This document shows positions 1 to 12,529 of a stretch of DNA of 64,000 bases, piece by piece. Every line of letters begins with the position of its first letter. The stretch's first letter is position 1. The DNA is taken from NCBI GenBank assembly GCA_950295325.1, contig OX485805.1:7378501-7442500 (forward strand). The letters run 5' to 3'. The notes beneath the pieces are model-generated. The model searched no databases. It was not told the origin of the DNA and saw nothing but the letters and a program-made list of their open reading frames with translations. The translations under genes and the position numbers were made by a program. This DNA comes from Polytrichum commune. Taxonomy: Eukaryota > Streptophyta > Polytrichopsida > Polytrichales > Polytrichaceae.

Positions 1-332
1 TCGGAGTTGGCGAGGAAGGGCAAGGCGTCCCGCAAAGGAATAGGAAGGGTTCCACTCTTCGTTGGCCGAGCGTCCATCCGCAGCCGCCGTTGAGGTGTAA
101 TACTGCCGCCGGGCCGAGAGGGGGATGTCCGGACGCATTTGCGATTTATGCCCTTGAGCGGCGACGGGGACGGAGATCGCCGGAAGATTTGCTTGGGTGG
201 GGGGCTATCGACGACACCGGCGTCAATAGGCTCCTTGGAGTAGTCGATGGTGGACGCGGCATCGTAGACGGTCTCGTAGAAGAAGCTCCCCAAGTTTGAT
301 TCGCTGACGATCTCAATCGAGGGCTCCAAACG
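1..332 (-). pseudogene. Tail exon of the ParB-like/DNA methyltransferase gene (runs off the window)
   Basis: On the minus strand an open frame begins just after a splice acceptor (CCATCAG, next to position 332) and runs to the window edge. It encodes a Ser/Pro/Arg-rich stretch with motifs such as SPPPKQIFRRSPSPSPLKG, typical of a disordered, basic C-terminal tail. It carries no recognisable domain. I assign it to the methyltransferase gene at 1622-4737 because it is on the same strand, lies downstream of it, starts at a good acceptor, and has matching base composition. That link is inference, since the intron between them is about 1.3 kb. Antisense and plus-strand frames here (90-299, 146-415) look like shadows. 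Confidence 0.45.
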
Positions 333-1621
333 CTGATGGCAAAATTAAAACAAACAAAACCCAAGGGGAGGGGGGGAGGGGGAAACATGTGAAAATCGAT
401 ATACATTTGAGGCATAATATATCACACAAATGGCACACCATATACTATCTCAAATGAGTTTATTATATTTTGCGTGAGAGTACAACTCTCTGTACATATA
501 GTCCCTCGGATCCATGTATCTTTCGCCTATCGGATTACAACTAAGGAACCGGGGCACGGGTAGTCCGCTCCCCACGAGCGTTTGAAGGTACTTAAGTAGG
601 GGGAAAGTTAGTATGCGAGCAGAGAGCAGAGAGCAGAGAGCGGAGAGCAAAAAATGGAGAGCGGAGAACTCAATTTGAGACATGAATTAAGAGGAAAAGT
701 GCACCTATAACCGCGGGATTTACTGAAAATATCAAACTATTTTTAGAAAAGTTTAAGGTTTAGGTACTCTATTACCGTGGAAATAGGCCAACATTTCCTG
801 ATTCATAACGTTTATAGATTTTTGAAACATAGAAATATTTTAATAAAATACAAAATTAGGGCTTACATCAGCATGACATCACCAAGACAATATCCAAACA
901 CGTGTACTATAGCAAATATTATTGTAAATTAAAAACATTTACTATTTGAAGTAAACACAAAGGAGGTCTGTTAAAATATTTTCTCCACATAATTTGAGAG
1001 AATTATTATGTATAACTGCAGGAACATTTGTTTAATATTCTATTTTCTGATGTCATAATATTATCCTCAATTTCTCATTTATAATTTAATAAACATGGAG
1101 ATTTTTTATTTTTGCATGATTTAATTGTTGAGCATTGTTTTCCCATTCCACCACTATAATTTCAATTTTATATTATGATTATCTTCAAATTTGATTTTTT
1201 AGAATTTTTTTTGCTTCGTATTTAATAATCCTATGTCATCATCTTCAAACTACTAGATTCAAGTGTAAAGGAGTCCAGTTCATAGAATAATACAATCCAA
1301 AGCATAGAATAACTCATCCTCACTCTTCGAAGCACTCTGATCTATGAATATGAGTACTCTTGGATCGTATCTTTGACGTGGACTAGAAGAGACACTACAA
1401 CTATGGAAGGAGTCTTTGGCATAAGCTACTGCCATATCCTCTGCATAACAAGGAAATTTCGCATGTTATAACTAGAAGGTGAGCCGTAGTCTACGCAGCA
1501 TAGGCCTGGAACCATCAGACTGTAGCAACAAAGACCAAATTACGATTGTTAGAATCCTTCCAATTAAATGCAACATATTCAAAATACAATTTTCAGATGA
1601 CAAAAGACTTACTCACATAGA
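333..1621. other. AT-rich intron-like stretch without a gene
   Basis: No supported coding sequence. It holds a short GAGAGCAGAGAGC-type repeat (about 620-665), a segment at about 701-780 with ACCTATAACCGCGG and CTATTACCGTGG that has a faint inverted counterpart at 49591-49655, and otherwise AT-rich DNA. It most likely separates the last two exons of the minus-strand methyltransferase gene. Confidence 0.4.
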
Positions 1622-4600
1622 TTAACTACACCCTGTTGAGGAGGGGTATCTTCGTTGTCGTCAAGGTCTACAATGTGGGTTGGATCGACCCCCTGACACT
1701 CCGACGCTGCGACCTGAAGTGGCTGCAGGAGTTTTTCAATTCGTACATTTCCTTGTCTCCCTCAAGTACCACTATTGCCCTGTTAGTAGAGTGTGCTGCA
1801 AGAACCAAGGCACCTACAAAGACCCAAACAAAGGAATTAGTCGCATGTGATTGAATTGGCTAAGTCTAAAGACATGGTAATTTTGAACAAATTACTCATA
1901 CCAGTTCTAGCAGTGAGTTCACATATAATCCCCCCTGGAGGGCTAAGGCCACTAATCAGAAGTTGGAGCAGGGATACTGCCTTCTCCTTTGGGCCCCTCC
2001 AAAATTTGTGACCGTCCTTGCGCTTGAGTGCAGTATCAGCGGTGACCATGTTGAAAAACACGTCATCATTTGCACATCATCAATGGCGGTATTCTTTGCT
2101 CTGCCCTTTCACTTTGGTGCCTTGGGCGGAGGAGGAGGAGCTCAACGATGTCGGGCTCCTCAAAGGGGATAATGTTCTCCTCGGGAGCACTACTCACAAG
2201 GCTGGCAAAAAGAGGTTTCTCTTCCCCAGGCACAAATCCTCCGGAACAATCCAAGTATCATCCCCCAGCCTGCAAGTGAGACTTAGGAAACTTAGTTGTT
2301 TGCATGGTCGTGTACACGCAGAGGCTAGAAAGCACGTTCACTCAGTCCGAGATGTAGGTAGGCAAGGAAGATGATGCCAATGCATTCTTTGCAACCAACT
2401 CTCTCATAATATAACTACAAAACAAAAAAATAAGATAATCATGGGAAAGAGCAGGAAATGCAGTGCAAGAATGCAAAAAATGAAGTGCACAAGAGCAAGA
2501 AATGAAGAGCAAAAATGGAAGATAAGTGCATTACTGATAGGCAATGCGCTTGATAGCCAGAGCACCCTTCTCGAACTCCAAGAAGTTATTACTTTTGGCA
2601 AAGGGGATGTGAGGTTTATCGCCGAGGTAAGGCTTGAAGGCTTTGTTCCAAAGGAGAATCCTCCAGTGATCAATATACTCACGAGGGCGCAAGATAGTCT
2701 CCGATGCGTTCCAATCGATATCGACGGTGAGGTTATCTTGAAATATTTCAATCTGGACCAAAACTTCTTTCTCCTACTGAAATGAGGAAGAGAGAGAAAG
2801 TGAAATTAGATATGAAACATGAGGAATAAAAACAAAATTAAGAAGGCCAAGGAATGGATATACCTGAGCCCAGAATGACGCCTTATGAAGCCAGTCGTCC
2901 AAAATCTTCTGCATCATAGGCTTGTCGATGGGGAACTTGTTCTCCAACCTCTCACGAATGAAAGCGTTCCACCAATGAAGCCACTTGGCTTTGAATAAAA
3001 CTTCGACCAGACATGTGATTTCCTTCCCACATGAAAAACATTTTCTCATAGAGATGTGCAAGATCCGGATCCTCCTTCAGCTTGACATCGAACTCCGAAG
3101 AGGTCTCTTGCCAGAGAGGGCTCCATGAGGCCATAATGACAGGGGAAACCAGGAGGTCAACGGGAATGTCGTTGAAAACGTACATTACCCAATCTCCCTC
3201 TCGGTATCCCATAACTGTCGCGCACCTCTCCATGAGGAGTGCCCGAAACACCATGGGCACAAGGGGGACCCCGGAGTGACACCCGGGACTTGTGGCGCCG
3301 TTGGTGAGAGGGCCCAAGTGATCCTAGTGTGGGTGAGGTCCCCGGGCGTTGGGAACGCCTCCCACCCACGGAGACTAGGATGCACAAGGGTAAGGCCATA
3401 AGCTATGCGTAGCTCATGGCGTGGTGATTCTAGAATGCTCAAGAACACCTTAATCGGAGGTGTGAGCTAGGAGTTATGGCCATTTGAGTGGGGCGCTGTC
3501 CCGGGACAGCGCCCTGGTACAGCAGTGCCGGGAGTGATTCCCGGGACTGCAAAGGTTCAAACAGGCATAACTTCCTCACCACTTGCCCGAATGGGGCAAG
3601 TGAGGAGTCCATCGGCATCTACGTGAAGCGTAGATGAAGATGGAGTGGTTGGTTGTTATGATCAGACATCATACAAGGAAGTTATGATGGTCTGAAGCTG
3701 TGGGGGCTTCTAGGCCCAGCGGCTAAGGGAAAATGTCCACTTGGCCCCAACTCTTGGTAGAGAGACAAGAGGTTGGTTGACGGTGGGGTAGGGGCCCCGT
3801 GTAGAGTCCTAGAGGCTTATATGGGTGAGGTGGTGTGGCCTCACCCACCCGAGGCCGAACGGCAAGGCCTCCATGGGCTTTGGCCTATTGTGAGGCCATA
3901 GTTGCCTAGTATGGTTCGGGTTGTTGTAGTGTTGCTCCGGCAACGCGATGATCAACATAGGATTGGACTTCCATGGATGGAAGTCCACATTGGGGAAATG
4001 GGTTACCGATTAAGGGGTGAGTCCCGAAAGCAAAGTAGGAGGGTTGGTTCCCTCCTATGAACTATTGGTCCGGGGTTAGAGGAGCTAACCATTAGCATGG
4101 CGGTATGCGAAGGGTTAGCCACTCGTAACCTTTGCTAGAATTGAAAATTGGCAAGATGGTCAAGGGGGGGGTTAGCAAGGGTTGCGACAATAACAAACTC
4201 ACATTCCAAACGCTGCACCTCTACCTCGCTGATTGGACGGACAAGAGGGAGGACTCGCAAGCGGCACAAGGGAATGGAGAAGCGGGACTTACTGGTGGGC
4301 TTAATACGGAGGCGTTGGATAATGCCATTCGAGTCATCCTTTTTTGATTTGCGGAGCTCAAGCTCATACACAACATGATCCGTGTCGGTAACAACAACGA
4401 CGGTATCATGGCCAATAGACATCACCTCTCCCTGCATATGGCCTTGTAAATTGGCACTCTCAACCTGGGCGGCTTCAACTTCTACCGCGGGGGCAGCAAT
4501 AACAACGTCCTCTGCAGATTGATGTTGCTCCTCCGCAACCTCAAAAGATTGAGAACCCTAAGAACATGAAACCATATTACAACTTCCCAACGAACAATCA

Positions 4601-4737
4601 AATGAGAACACGTACAAGTTACCAATATCTTACTAACTATCAAAAAACTAACTCCCAATTTAGTTTGAACCCAAAGTAATATAATTATCAAATATGAGAC
4701 AAACAAGAACCAACCACATTAAAAGCCGCCATCATGA
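1622..4737 (-). pseudogene. ParB/Srx-like plus N4/N6-type DNA methyltransferase gene, broken
   Basis: Several minus-strand exons can be read. One at about 4557-4190 follows a TTCTTAG acceptor. After the inserted LTR, the segment at 3215-2864 has NDIPVDLLVSP and later FMWEGNH, resembling the start and the conserved Gly-Asn-His region of ParB/sulfiredoxin-like folds. It ends at a CAG/GTATAT donor. An exon at about 2780-2535 contains RPREYIDHWRILLWNKAF. The block at 2061-1902 has FWRGPKEKAVSLLQLLISGL followed by GGIICELTARTG, and joins through a GTATGAG donor and TTTGTAG acceptor to 1813 with ALVLAAHSTNRAIVVLEGDK. This matches the C-terminal motif I region of N4/N6 DNA methylases (Asp/Glu-x-x-Ala-x-Thr-Gly, then a Glu in the next strand). 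At least two frame shifts plus the LTR insertion make it a pseudogene. The substrate is unknown. The ParB call is weaker than the methyltransferase call. Confidence 0.6.
3216..4189 (+). mobile_element. Solo LTR, Ty3/gypsy, same family as the element at 33851-40903
   Basis: It begins TGTCGCGCACCTCTCC and ends GGTTGCGACA, with a perfect 5-bp target duplication ATAAC at 3211-3215 and 4190-4194. It is the reverse complement, with modest divergence, of the 973-bp repeats at 33851-34823 and 39931-40903. No internal region is present, so it is a solo LTR left by recombination. It lies inside coding sequence of the methyltransferase gene. It appears older than the pair further right because more differences are visible. 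Confidence 0.92.
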
Positions 4738-4835
4738 TGAGATACAAGTGTCAAACAGGTCCTCGCGATTGTAAATAAAATAAACTCCTGAAAGAAAAAC
4801 AAGGCCGAGCCAAAGTCATGTAGGCTCTCAAAGAA

Positions 4836-5510
4836 GAGGCCTCAGATCCGAGGCTTCCTCCATTACCTCAAACATATGCACTTAGCAAAATAAGACAAGG
4901 CGGAGAATAAAGTCAAGTAGCAAACTCATGTACACCTAACATGTAGATTTCCAAAGCAAGAACTTTCACACAAAGAGGCCTCGGATCCCAGGCCTCCTCC
5001 CCTAACTCCTACATATGCACTAAACAAAAGAAGACAAGGCCGAAAGCAAAGTCAAGTAGCCAACCATTCCATGTAAATTTCCAAACCAAGAACCTACACT
5101 AATAGGAGGCCTCGGATCCGAGGCCTCCTATGCTAGCTCCTACATATGCACTTAGCAAAACAAGACAAGGCCGAGAGCAAACTAATGTACACATCACATT
5201 TTTATTTTTCAAGCACAAACCTACACACTAAAGAGGCCTTGGATCCGAGGCCTCTTCTCATAGCTCCTACATATGCACTTAGCAAAACAAGACAAGGCCG
5301 AGAGCAAACTAATGTGCACATAACATTTTGATTTTTCAAGCACAAACCTACACTTAAAAGAGGCCTCGGATCCGAGGCCTCTTCTTCTAGCTCCTACATA
5401 TGTACTTAGCAAAACAAGAAATGGCCGAGAACAAACTACTGTACACATCACATCTTGATTTTTCAAGCACAAACCTACACACACTAAAGAGGCCTCGGAT
5501 CCGAGGCCTC
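4836..5510. repeat. Satellite-like tandem array with a perfect palindrome per unit (left part)
   Basis: Six units of about 127-139 bp. Each carries a palindrome whose 20-base core is AGGCCTCGGATCCGAGGCCT, at 4836, 4975, 5106, 5233, 5360 and 5489; the first two copies and the fourth have a base or two changed. Between palindromes the units share CTCCTACATATGCACTTAGC, AAGACAAGGCCGAGAGCAAA and TTTTTCAAGCACAAACCTAC. The array lies upstream of the minus-strand methyltransferase exons and is interrupted by the retroelement block starting at 5604. It continues at 15088. An antisense open frame through it is a by-product of the repeat. Confidence 0.93.
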
Positions 5511-5603
5511 GTCCCCTAGCTCCTGCATATGCACTTAACAAAACAAGACAAGGCCGAGAGCAAACTAATGTACACATCACATTTTTATTTTTCAAGCACA
5601 AAC

Positions 5604-8443
5604 TGTGAACCCTTTGAGTGGTCCACCACTCTGCGGGATCACTTTTAGTTAGAATGTTAGCATTAAAAGTTAGAATTGATAGGGAATTTAGGAAAAATTA
5701 GTTCATTTAGCATTTAGCCTAGAAGAAGGAAGGTCAAAATGAAACTAAGTAGTGCTAGAAGATAGCAAAGTAGAAAAAATGTGCTAGCTAGTAAAAACAA
5801 CTAGCTAAGCAAATATTAGTAGATGCTAGTTATTAAGCAAATGTTAGTAGATGCTAGCTAAGCAAGTGTTAGTTTATTAGTTAGTGTGAGGCACACAAGA
5901 CTATTAGAGGTGGTTTAGGTAAGAAGATAAAATCGGCTTGAAGATTTTTGAAGACAAAAAAAGAAAGAGAGCAAGGGGGATACTTGCCCACTTGCCCCCT
6001 TGCCAACTCGATGGCGGAAAAATTAGAAAGATTTCTAAAGGTTTTTTGTCGGAGCCACCTCGGCGAGAGGGTGGCAACCTCAACCGGGAAAACCCCCGAG
6101 CCAAAATTTCGGGAAAGGGTTTGAAAAATGGATCCGGTGGAGGAGGGGTCCAACCCTTTTGTGAGAGGGTTTAAAAACCCCTCCTTCCACCTTGTACCTC
6201 TCTCTCTTTCTCTAGTTTTTGGGCGAAGCCCTGCTTCAATGTAGTTAGGAAAAAATCCTTTAGCATGTATTCTCAATGGTCTAAAAGAAAGGCTTGAGAA
6301 CCTCCTCTACTCTCTCTCTCCTAGTTAGGTTGTGTGTTTATTAACACACCAACAAAATTATTCCTTCTTTTATAGAGGTAGGTTGGATGGTAGAGTTTTG
6401 AATAGAGGCATTATAGACCTCATCTGCCAATGCCCTGAAGGCTTAGTTCAAAAGCTAGAACAAGATACTTATCATTTTTCTCTTAGAGAGATTTCATATA
6501 GCTATCCATAGCCGTTTCCCATTTGTGATTTGGTTGAGATGACAATTAGTTATGGATTTTCAAAGATGGAGTAGAAAAACTGGGTGGTCTTGTGGGTAGC
6601 GGCTGCTGGATCAGACCTGCGAGCCCAATAGGAATTTTAATTCCAAGAAATTATATTTTTCCCAAGTAGAACTTTTGTGTAGCTTTCCAAAATGGCTTAG
6701 AACATTTGATTTGAGCATGATTTGAATTAGATATGAATTGTGCAAGATGGGACACATAATTTGAGAACTTTTGGTTGACTGCTGCATTACAGAGGACCTG
6801 CTGGGTTCACTTCGGCTTACCTTTCTAATCACATATTTTTATCAAATACATATTTTTAATATCTCTCCAGGGTCATATAGAACGTTTGATTTGACTAAGA
6901 TTTGAATTAGATATGAATTGTTGAAGGCGAGATACATAGTTTAAGCCTTCTTGATTGACTGCTGTGTTACAAGGAGTCCGCTGAATTTCTATTAGCTTAA
7001 CCTGCTGATGTCATAATTTTTCTAGTTAGAGCTTGTTCATAGCTTTCCAATGGTATAAGGAAAGCCTAGATCCAAGTAGTAAGGAATGTGCTATGAATTT
7101 TTGAAGTTAGAAGGTAGATAGGTGGGTTGGAAGGGTCGGTTGAATCGACCTCACACTTCCAACCCTCATAACTTTTGCATTTCTTATCCGATTAGAGTGA
7201 TTTTTAGATCATTGGAAAGATAATTTGGTGCACTAAGTATAAATATTATGCTTAGGATTAAATTACAGGGCAGAATAACACTTTATATTTTAATTGTTAA
7301 CTAAGGTACGCTTACTACCAAACTAGTTACAAAGAAGGAGGCAAGGTCGACGCTCGGAAAGTGGAGCAAGGAAGGAGGTAGCGGCTCGGCCTACATCAAG
7401 CCCAAATCAACCGAGGAAAATTGAGGTAAATTAACTAACCTTAAGCCTTCCATTTAGGATTGGAGGGAGCACGGCTAAGGTACGCATCTCTAAACCCACT
7501 CACCTATCTCGTAAGGTCAAGTGGCTTGACCACTTGACCGCCAAGGGAGTACCCAATTCCATTGTTTTCGGGGCCCTTGGTATGTTTTGTGGTAGTAGCT
7601 TCATTTATTAGCAAGTTTCGTGTGTGGTAAGTCGGATTAATCACCGACACGACCACTCTGAATGTTGTTGGTGGAAAGGTGGGGTTAATGACCCGCGAAT
7701 CCACTATTATGTTGTTGGCCCCATAGATTGGGAGTAATGGCCCCAATTTATGAAGATTGCGCAACAGGTTGAACCTACAGGTCGCCCGTCACCCTGGTCC
7801 CATTGAGTTGCATTTCGTGGTCTATCCAGTGTAAACACATTTAACAATCAAAACATACCAAATAAATCGTAAACCCTTGTTGGCAAGAGACCCGAGGTAA
7901 GGGGTGATGCCTAATATGTTAATGTAGTAAGTTAGGACGTGCAAACAAAAGTAAGTAATTAATAAGGAATTTGTGTGAAGGGTGGGACTTAGGCCAAGTT
8001 CCCCCGCTTAGAAAACTAAATAGAAATAAATAAAGAAATAGGAAGAATTGAATGGTCCATCAAATTGTCGTTATTCCGTTCGTTGAGTTGGGGTGGTATG
8101 AGTCACACCCGGTTGGGTGTATCAGAACCATCCCAATTCACAAATTAGGATTGCCTTGGTTTCAAGGCTGGTGCGTCTGCGCGTAGAATAGGTTGTAGGT
8201 TAAGGTTAGAACTAGATATGAAATTGGTTAGTGGAGTTTAAAGCCACACTAGTAAAAAACTAAGGCCTAACCTCCGGAGGTACTACGACGCATATTTAAT
8301 CTCCCTTAAAAATCTAACTACTCACGTTATACACCTATCATCCGGGTTCGGCTTGGGCGCCTGCAAATGCAGGCCACCTTCACCGAAGGGCTTGTGTGAT
8401 ACTTTTAGGCTCCCTCGAAAGGGGGTGGCCCAAAAGTACCACA
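5604..8443 (+). mobile_element. Long 5' LTR-like region of a Ty3/gypsy-type element
   Basis: Starts TGTGAACC directly at the array junction and ends CCACA, four bases before a primer-binding-like sequence TGGTGCGTCTGCCGGGA (8448-8464) that resembles the tRNA-complementary sites used by Tat/Athila-type elements. A TATA-like TTTAAAAACC lies near 6168, followed by a pyrimidine-rich stretch. At about 2.8 kb it is long for an LTR, and no second copy was found to prove the ends, so the 3' boundary is inferred from the primer site. The element looks old. Confidence 0.5.
6690..6985 (+). repeat. Imperfect tandem duplication inside the LTR-like region
   Basis: Two diverged copies about 178 bp apart share GATTTGAATTAGATATGAAT, then ATACATAGTTT-like text, then GATTGACTGCTG. 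The copies start near 6697 and 6875. No coding sense. Probably a duplicated regulatory segment of the LTR. Confidence 0.7.
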
Positions 8444-8446
8444 TAA

Positions 8447-10126
8447 TTGGTGCGTCTGCCGGGAGGGTGGATGCCCCTGCCATGCTCGAATGATATTTCT
8501 TTGAGTACTTATACGTTTAGACTAAGAGAAGAAGAGTTTAGTCCAATAGAAATTAGTCATACATCATGGGCCACTTGTGCTATGGTTAGTACTAGGGGAC
8601 GATCGTACGACACCCCAACAACAACAATCGTATCTGCATCGGAAGCAACACCAGGTAAGAGGTCGAAGAACGAACCACCAAAACCCGAAAAAACTAAGGA
8701 AAATAAAAATCAAGGTCTAGGTCCAGAGTCCGAGCGCGAGAGGGAGAAATCCCCCACCCCACAAAGTCCGGTTAGGGTGGCACGACCCCAACTCATGGCG
8801 AATCCTTTGGATGCAATGATGGCTCCTAGAGGGCCTCCCATTGTAATGCCACAAGCATTAGCGCCAAGGGCAATGCCGAGTTATTTTCCGAAGTTCGGTG
8901 GCCTCCCGCATGAGGATCCTTCAACCCACATTGAACGATATATTGAGGTAATGTTGGCCAACGTGATAGCCGAAGACACGTACAAACTTGTTTGGTTTTC
9001 TACTACACTAGAGGGTATAGCGTATGAGTGGTACCGATCCCACGATGAGGGGACATTTAGGGACTGGCGGGCATTGCAGACGGCATTCCTTAGACAATTT
9101 AGACCGGAAATGGGCCAACAAAGCGCACTCGTGGCGTTAACGAACATGCGGCAAGGCCCATCCGAGGGTATTACGTCATACATCCGACGGTTCGAGACGG
9201 TGGTAACTCGTTATGTAGGAACCCTTCTCACAAATGACACGATTAAATTCTACTTCATACAAGGGTTCAACAAACAAGGTACAATCCGAGAAATTCTTAA
9301 CTCCAACCCTCAGGATTTGGAAGAAGCTAAAGACGAGGCTAGGAGGATCGAAGGTGTAGACAAACAAAATGAGCGGATGTGGAATTGCACTATTGCACCT
9401 GTGCCAGCCTTCCTACCCACAACCTACATTCCTCCCGAGCAGAGTAAGCCTTCTCAGCTGGAGCCATCCCGACCGGATGCATACGCAGTCCACCGAGCGG
9501 CCCCGGTTCCTTTGGCTACGAGGCCACCCCTTGAGCTCTTAGCACTCCCTAGCCCTCCGAGCCACACCACGATCGAGGAGCTAGAACTTAGAGTTAAGAA
9601 GGCCAACGACGAGTTGAGGAGCGATGTCATGCAGTCGCTCAAGACCCTCACAGAGCAGCTAACAATGGCAATCACGTCTAGGCCCTTAGCACAACCAGTT
9701 CCGCCGGCCTCGGAGGCAGGTAATTATGGCACCAACATTTGGTGTCGTAATTGCAACAAACCTGGCCACAGTAATCAATTTTGCACAGAGCCTAGGTTCA
9801 CAGGTAACCTAGTAGCCCCACCCCCCCGTCCACAACAAGGCCACTCCCAGACTCAAGCCCGGAACAACGGTAAAGGAGTTTGTCCCACTTGCGGCAAGGT
9901 TCACATTTTGGGGCCAGGTAAGTGTTGGATCGAGACGGGGGTGGTCTGCAACCATTGTGGGGGTAATCACCCGGTCGATAATTGTCGTAGGATTCTCGCG
10001 GAGCGACCCTCCCATTACTCTCAGCTGAATCAACAACTTCCGGCATTCTTCTATGATAGGAATCAACAGAACCAAGGAGGAATGTCGGTTAATTATCACC
10101 AAGGTAACCCACAAAGCAATGGCTAA
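8447..10126 (+). mobile_element. Gypsy-type gag frame (fossil)
   Basis: A 559-codon frame. Residues about 145-310 match the retrotransposon gag fold (PSYFPKFGGLPHEDPSTHIE, then TSYIRRFETVVTRY). Two zinc-knuckle-like Cys/His groups follow at about 430-500 (CRNCNKPGHSNQFC and CNHCGGNHPVDNC). The start given overlaps the presumed primer-binding site, so real translation probably begins at a later methionine. The element as a whole is incomplete. Antisense frames of up to 246 codons across it are shadows. Confidence 0.85.
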
Positions 10127-10195
10127 CAAAACTACGGTCCACCCAACCACCAAAACCAAGGTAATAGGGGGAACAACTATCAAGGTCCACAAAAT

Positions 10196-12529
10196 TTGTA
10201 CCCTCAAAACCCCCCAGCCGGTGGTAGGCAAGCCGACTCGAACTTGGTAGGAATGGTAAGCCAACAGTATGTCCCTCAGATGGGCCGGAACCAACCAAAT
10301 AGGTTCAACAATGGACCCCAAGTTGCACAACAAGGTAATACCTTCAATAACTCCCCTAATGAAGGCAACCCATTCTATGGGTACCAAATGAACCAAGGTC
10401 AGGCTTATGGTCTTAACGGTCAGTATACCGACAACCCTCCTCAACATCTTATGGGGAGTGGACAGGATACTAACCAACAATGGGCGCAAAACATGAATGG
10501 GCCTCCAACATCCCAAGGTCCCCTTAACCTTGGTCATGCACAAACCCAAGACGCGAGGTTCATTGATAACAATAGGGCGAGCACAAGTTGTTCAGCTCCA
10601 TTCCTTCCTATCCCAAATGATAGTCATAGCAACTTCATCTCTCACGAGCTAGCCGATTCTTCTTTACGGGCTATCCTGGTTCCCCCTAAAAAACTAAAGC
10701 AGAAAATAGACGTGGCAGTGGTCACTAGGGCTCAGAAGAGGGCACAAACCGTGATGGGTGAAGGTTCCGAGAAGTCGAATGAGTCTGAAAAGTCACCAAA
10801 ATTCGCAGAACTTCCAGAGTTCTTGCAGAACGCAGCCCTTAAGGCTAAGGTTCCCACAACTTCCCTAGAGCCTAACCCTGATGACGAACCGGTAGAGGAA
10901 CCATTACTGGAGGAAGAGGAAGACCTCTTCCGATTTGTGGATAGACGAGACACATGGGGCAATGGCCTGCCCGCTAACTTCCCACCGAAACCCCGGCCTA
11001 GTCGCGTCTTTAACCCGGCCGAGGACTACGACCTTTGGTCAGACCTTTGTAGCCTACGAGCCAACATTTCTTTGGCACAACTAATTCAAGTAGCTCCCGC
11101 CTTAAGAAAGGAATTCAAGGAAGGAGCCACCCAGGTTAGGAAGGCTAAAATCCCAACGATGGCAGTTGAGGTCCGAAGAACCCCCCTAGGGGACGAAGGA
11201 CCAATCGAGGTGGAGGTTGAGATTATGGACAAAATAATCCCGCACACCCTGGTTGATGGGGGTAGTGGGATCAATATTATGCCACTCTCAACGTTGGAAA
11301 AACTTGGCCTCGAGCTCACTGGCCCTTCACCCTTTGTTATCAATGTCGCGGACCAAAGACAAGTCACCCCCCTTGGACAGGTAAAGGATTGCTTGATGAA
11401 AGTCGGGGGAGAAGTCTATACGATCACGTTTCAAGTTTTGAGGCTCCCTGTAACATCCAAAAGTTATCCGATACTTTTAGGTAGAGACTGGCTTCGGAGA
11501 GCAAATGCCACAACCGAGTGGTCTACGGGTACCTCCCAAATAACATTTGGGCCCCCTCACAACAGAACAACGACAAGAATTGCACTCCGTAAGCCTTCGA
11601 CAGAATTCACGGAATCCGACCTACCCAAGTCGAAGCCAGAACCCAACATAGTTTCGGTAGACTTAGCCAACCAAACATTGGGCACTAAGACCCATCTAGG
11701 CCCAGTAAAGGACATGGGTCCTGGCCTCTATGGCTGGGAGGACACAGGTGAGTTCACAGCATGGATGGAACTCAACCCGGAAGAAATTCCCAACCACACC
11801 CAGGTATATGCGATCACCGCCACCGAGGACACGTCACGTGGACACACCGGATTCGTGCTCATAGCCGATGACCTACCGCTTGAGTCAATTTATTCCTTTG
11901 AGATTGATGGCACGCAACCTATAGTCCTAGAGGACCTCGTGCTCGAAGAAGATATTGTTCCATCCTTGCATTTCAAGAACACCTCTACCGGAATTCAGGT
12001 AGGCCATGATTTCGCGTCATATCCTTCGGTGCCAAACGATTGGTATAAAGGTCCAACCAACCAAATGCCGTTTGCCCTTGTATACAGGATTGAAGCAGTG
12101 CTCCCAATCGAGTTGGAGATCCCCTCTTTGCGAATTGCAGTTGATTCACGACTTACGGTAGCCGAGTCACTATCAGATAGGTTGCTAATGTTAGAGAGTC
12201 TTAGCGAGCGACGACGAGCTAGTGTGCAACATCTCGAGGCGATGAAACGGAGGCGCAAGGCCGTCTTCAACAAACGACACAAGGTAAGAACTTTGCAACC
12301 CGGGACGTCGGTAATGCTCCAAGATGCGAGGAAACTGGAGTTCCCAGGTAAGTCTCACGCCTTGTGGTTGGGCCCTTTTTGGGTCACGAACGTGTATGAC
12401 AATAATTCGGTTCAATTGGCTACACTTGATGGCACATATTTCCCTACGCGAACTAACGGGGGTCGGTGTAAGTTGTATAATGTGTGTGTGAGCCCAAAAG
12501 GGTGCCCACAATTAGTCTTAGACCCTTGA
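10196..12529 (+). mobile_element. Gypsy-type protease frame with integrase-tail-like end (fossil)
   Basis: A 777-codon frame. Its first part is a Gln/Asn/Gly-rich linker. Residues about 340-450 form an aspartic protease with LVDGGSGINIM and later PILLGRDWL. The last 150 residues resemble the region after a gypsy integrase core (PFALVYRIEAVLPIELEIPS, then GPFWVTNV). I see no reverse transcriptase or RNase H between them, so this copy is not autonomous. It follows the gag frame closely and clearly belongs to the same element. Confidence 0.82.

Noticed and set aside
4836-5510. Possible CRISPR-like array (regular palindromic repeats)
   Set aside because: Spacers are themselves homologous and about 105 bp long, the host is a eukaryote, and no cas genes are present; this is a satellite-type repeat.
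5221-5601. 126-codon minus-strand frame with repeated peptide
   Set aside because: It is the translation of the palindromic tandem array, where the unit length happens to keep frame; no gene features.
9809-10549. 246-codon antisense frame
   Set aside because: Antisense shadow of the gag and linker region of the gypsy-type element; no domain recognised.
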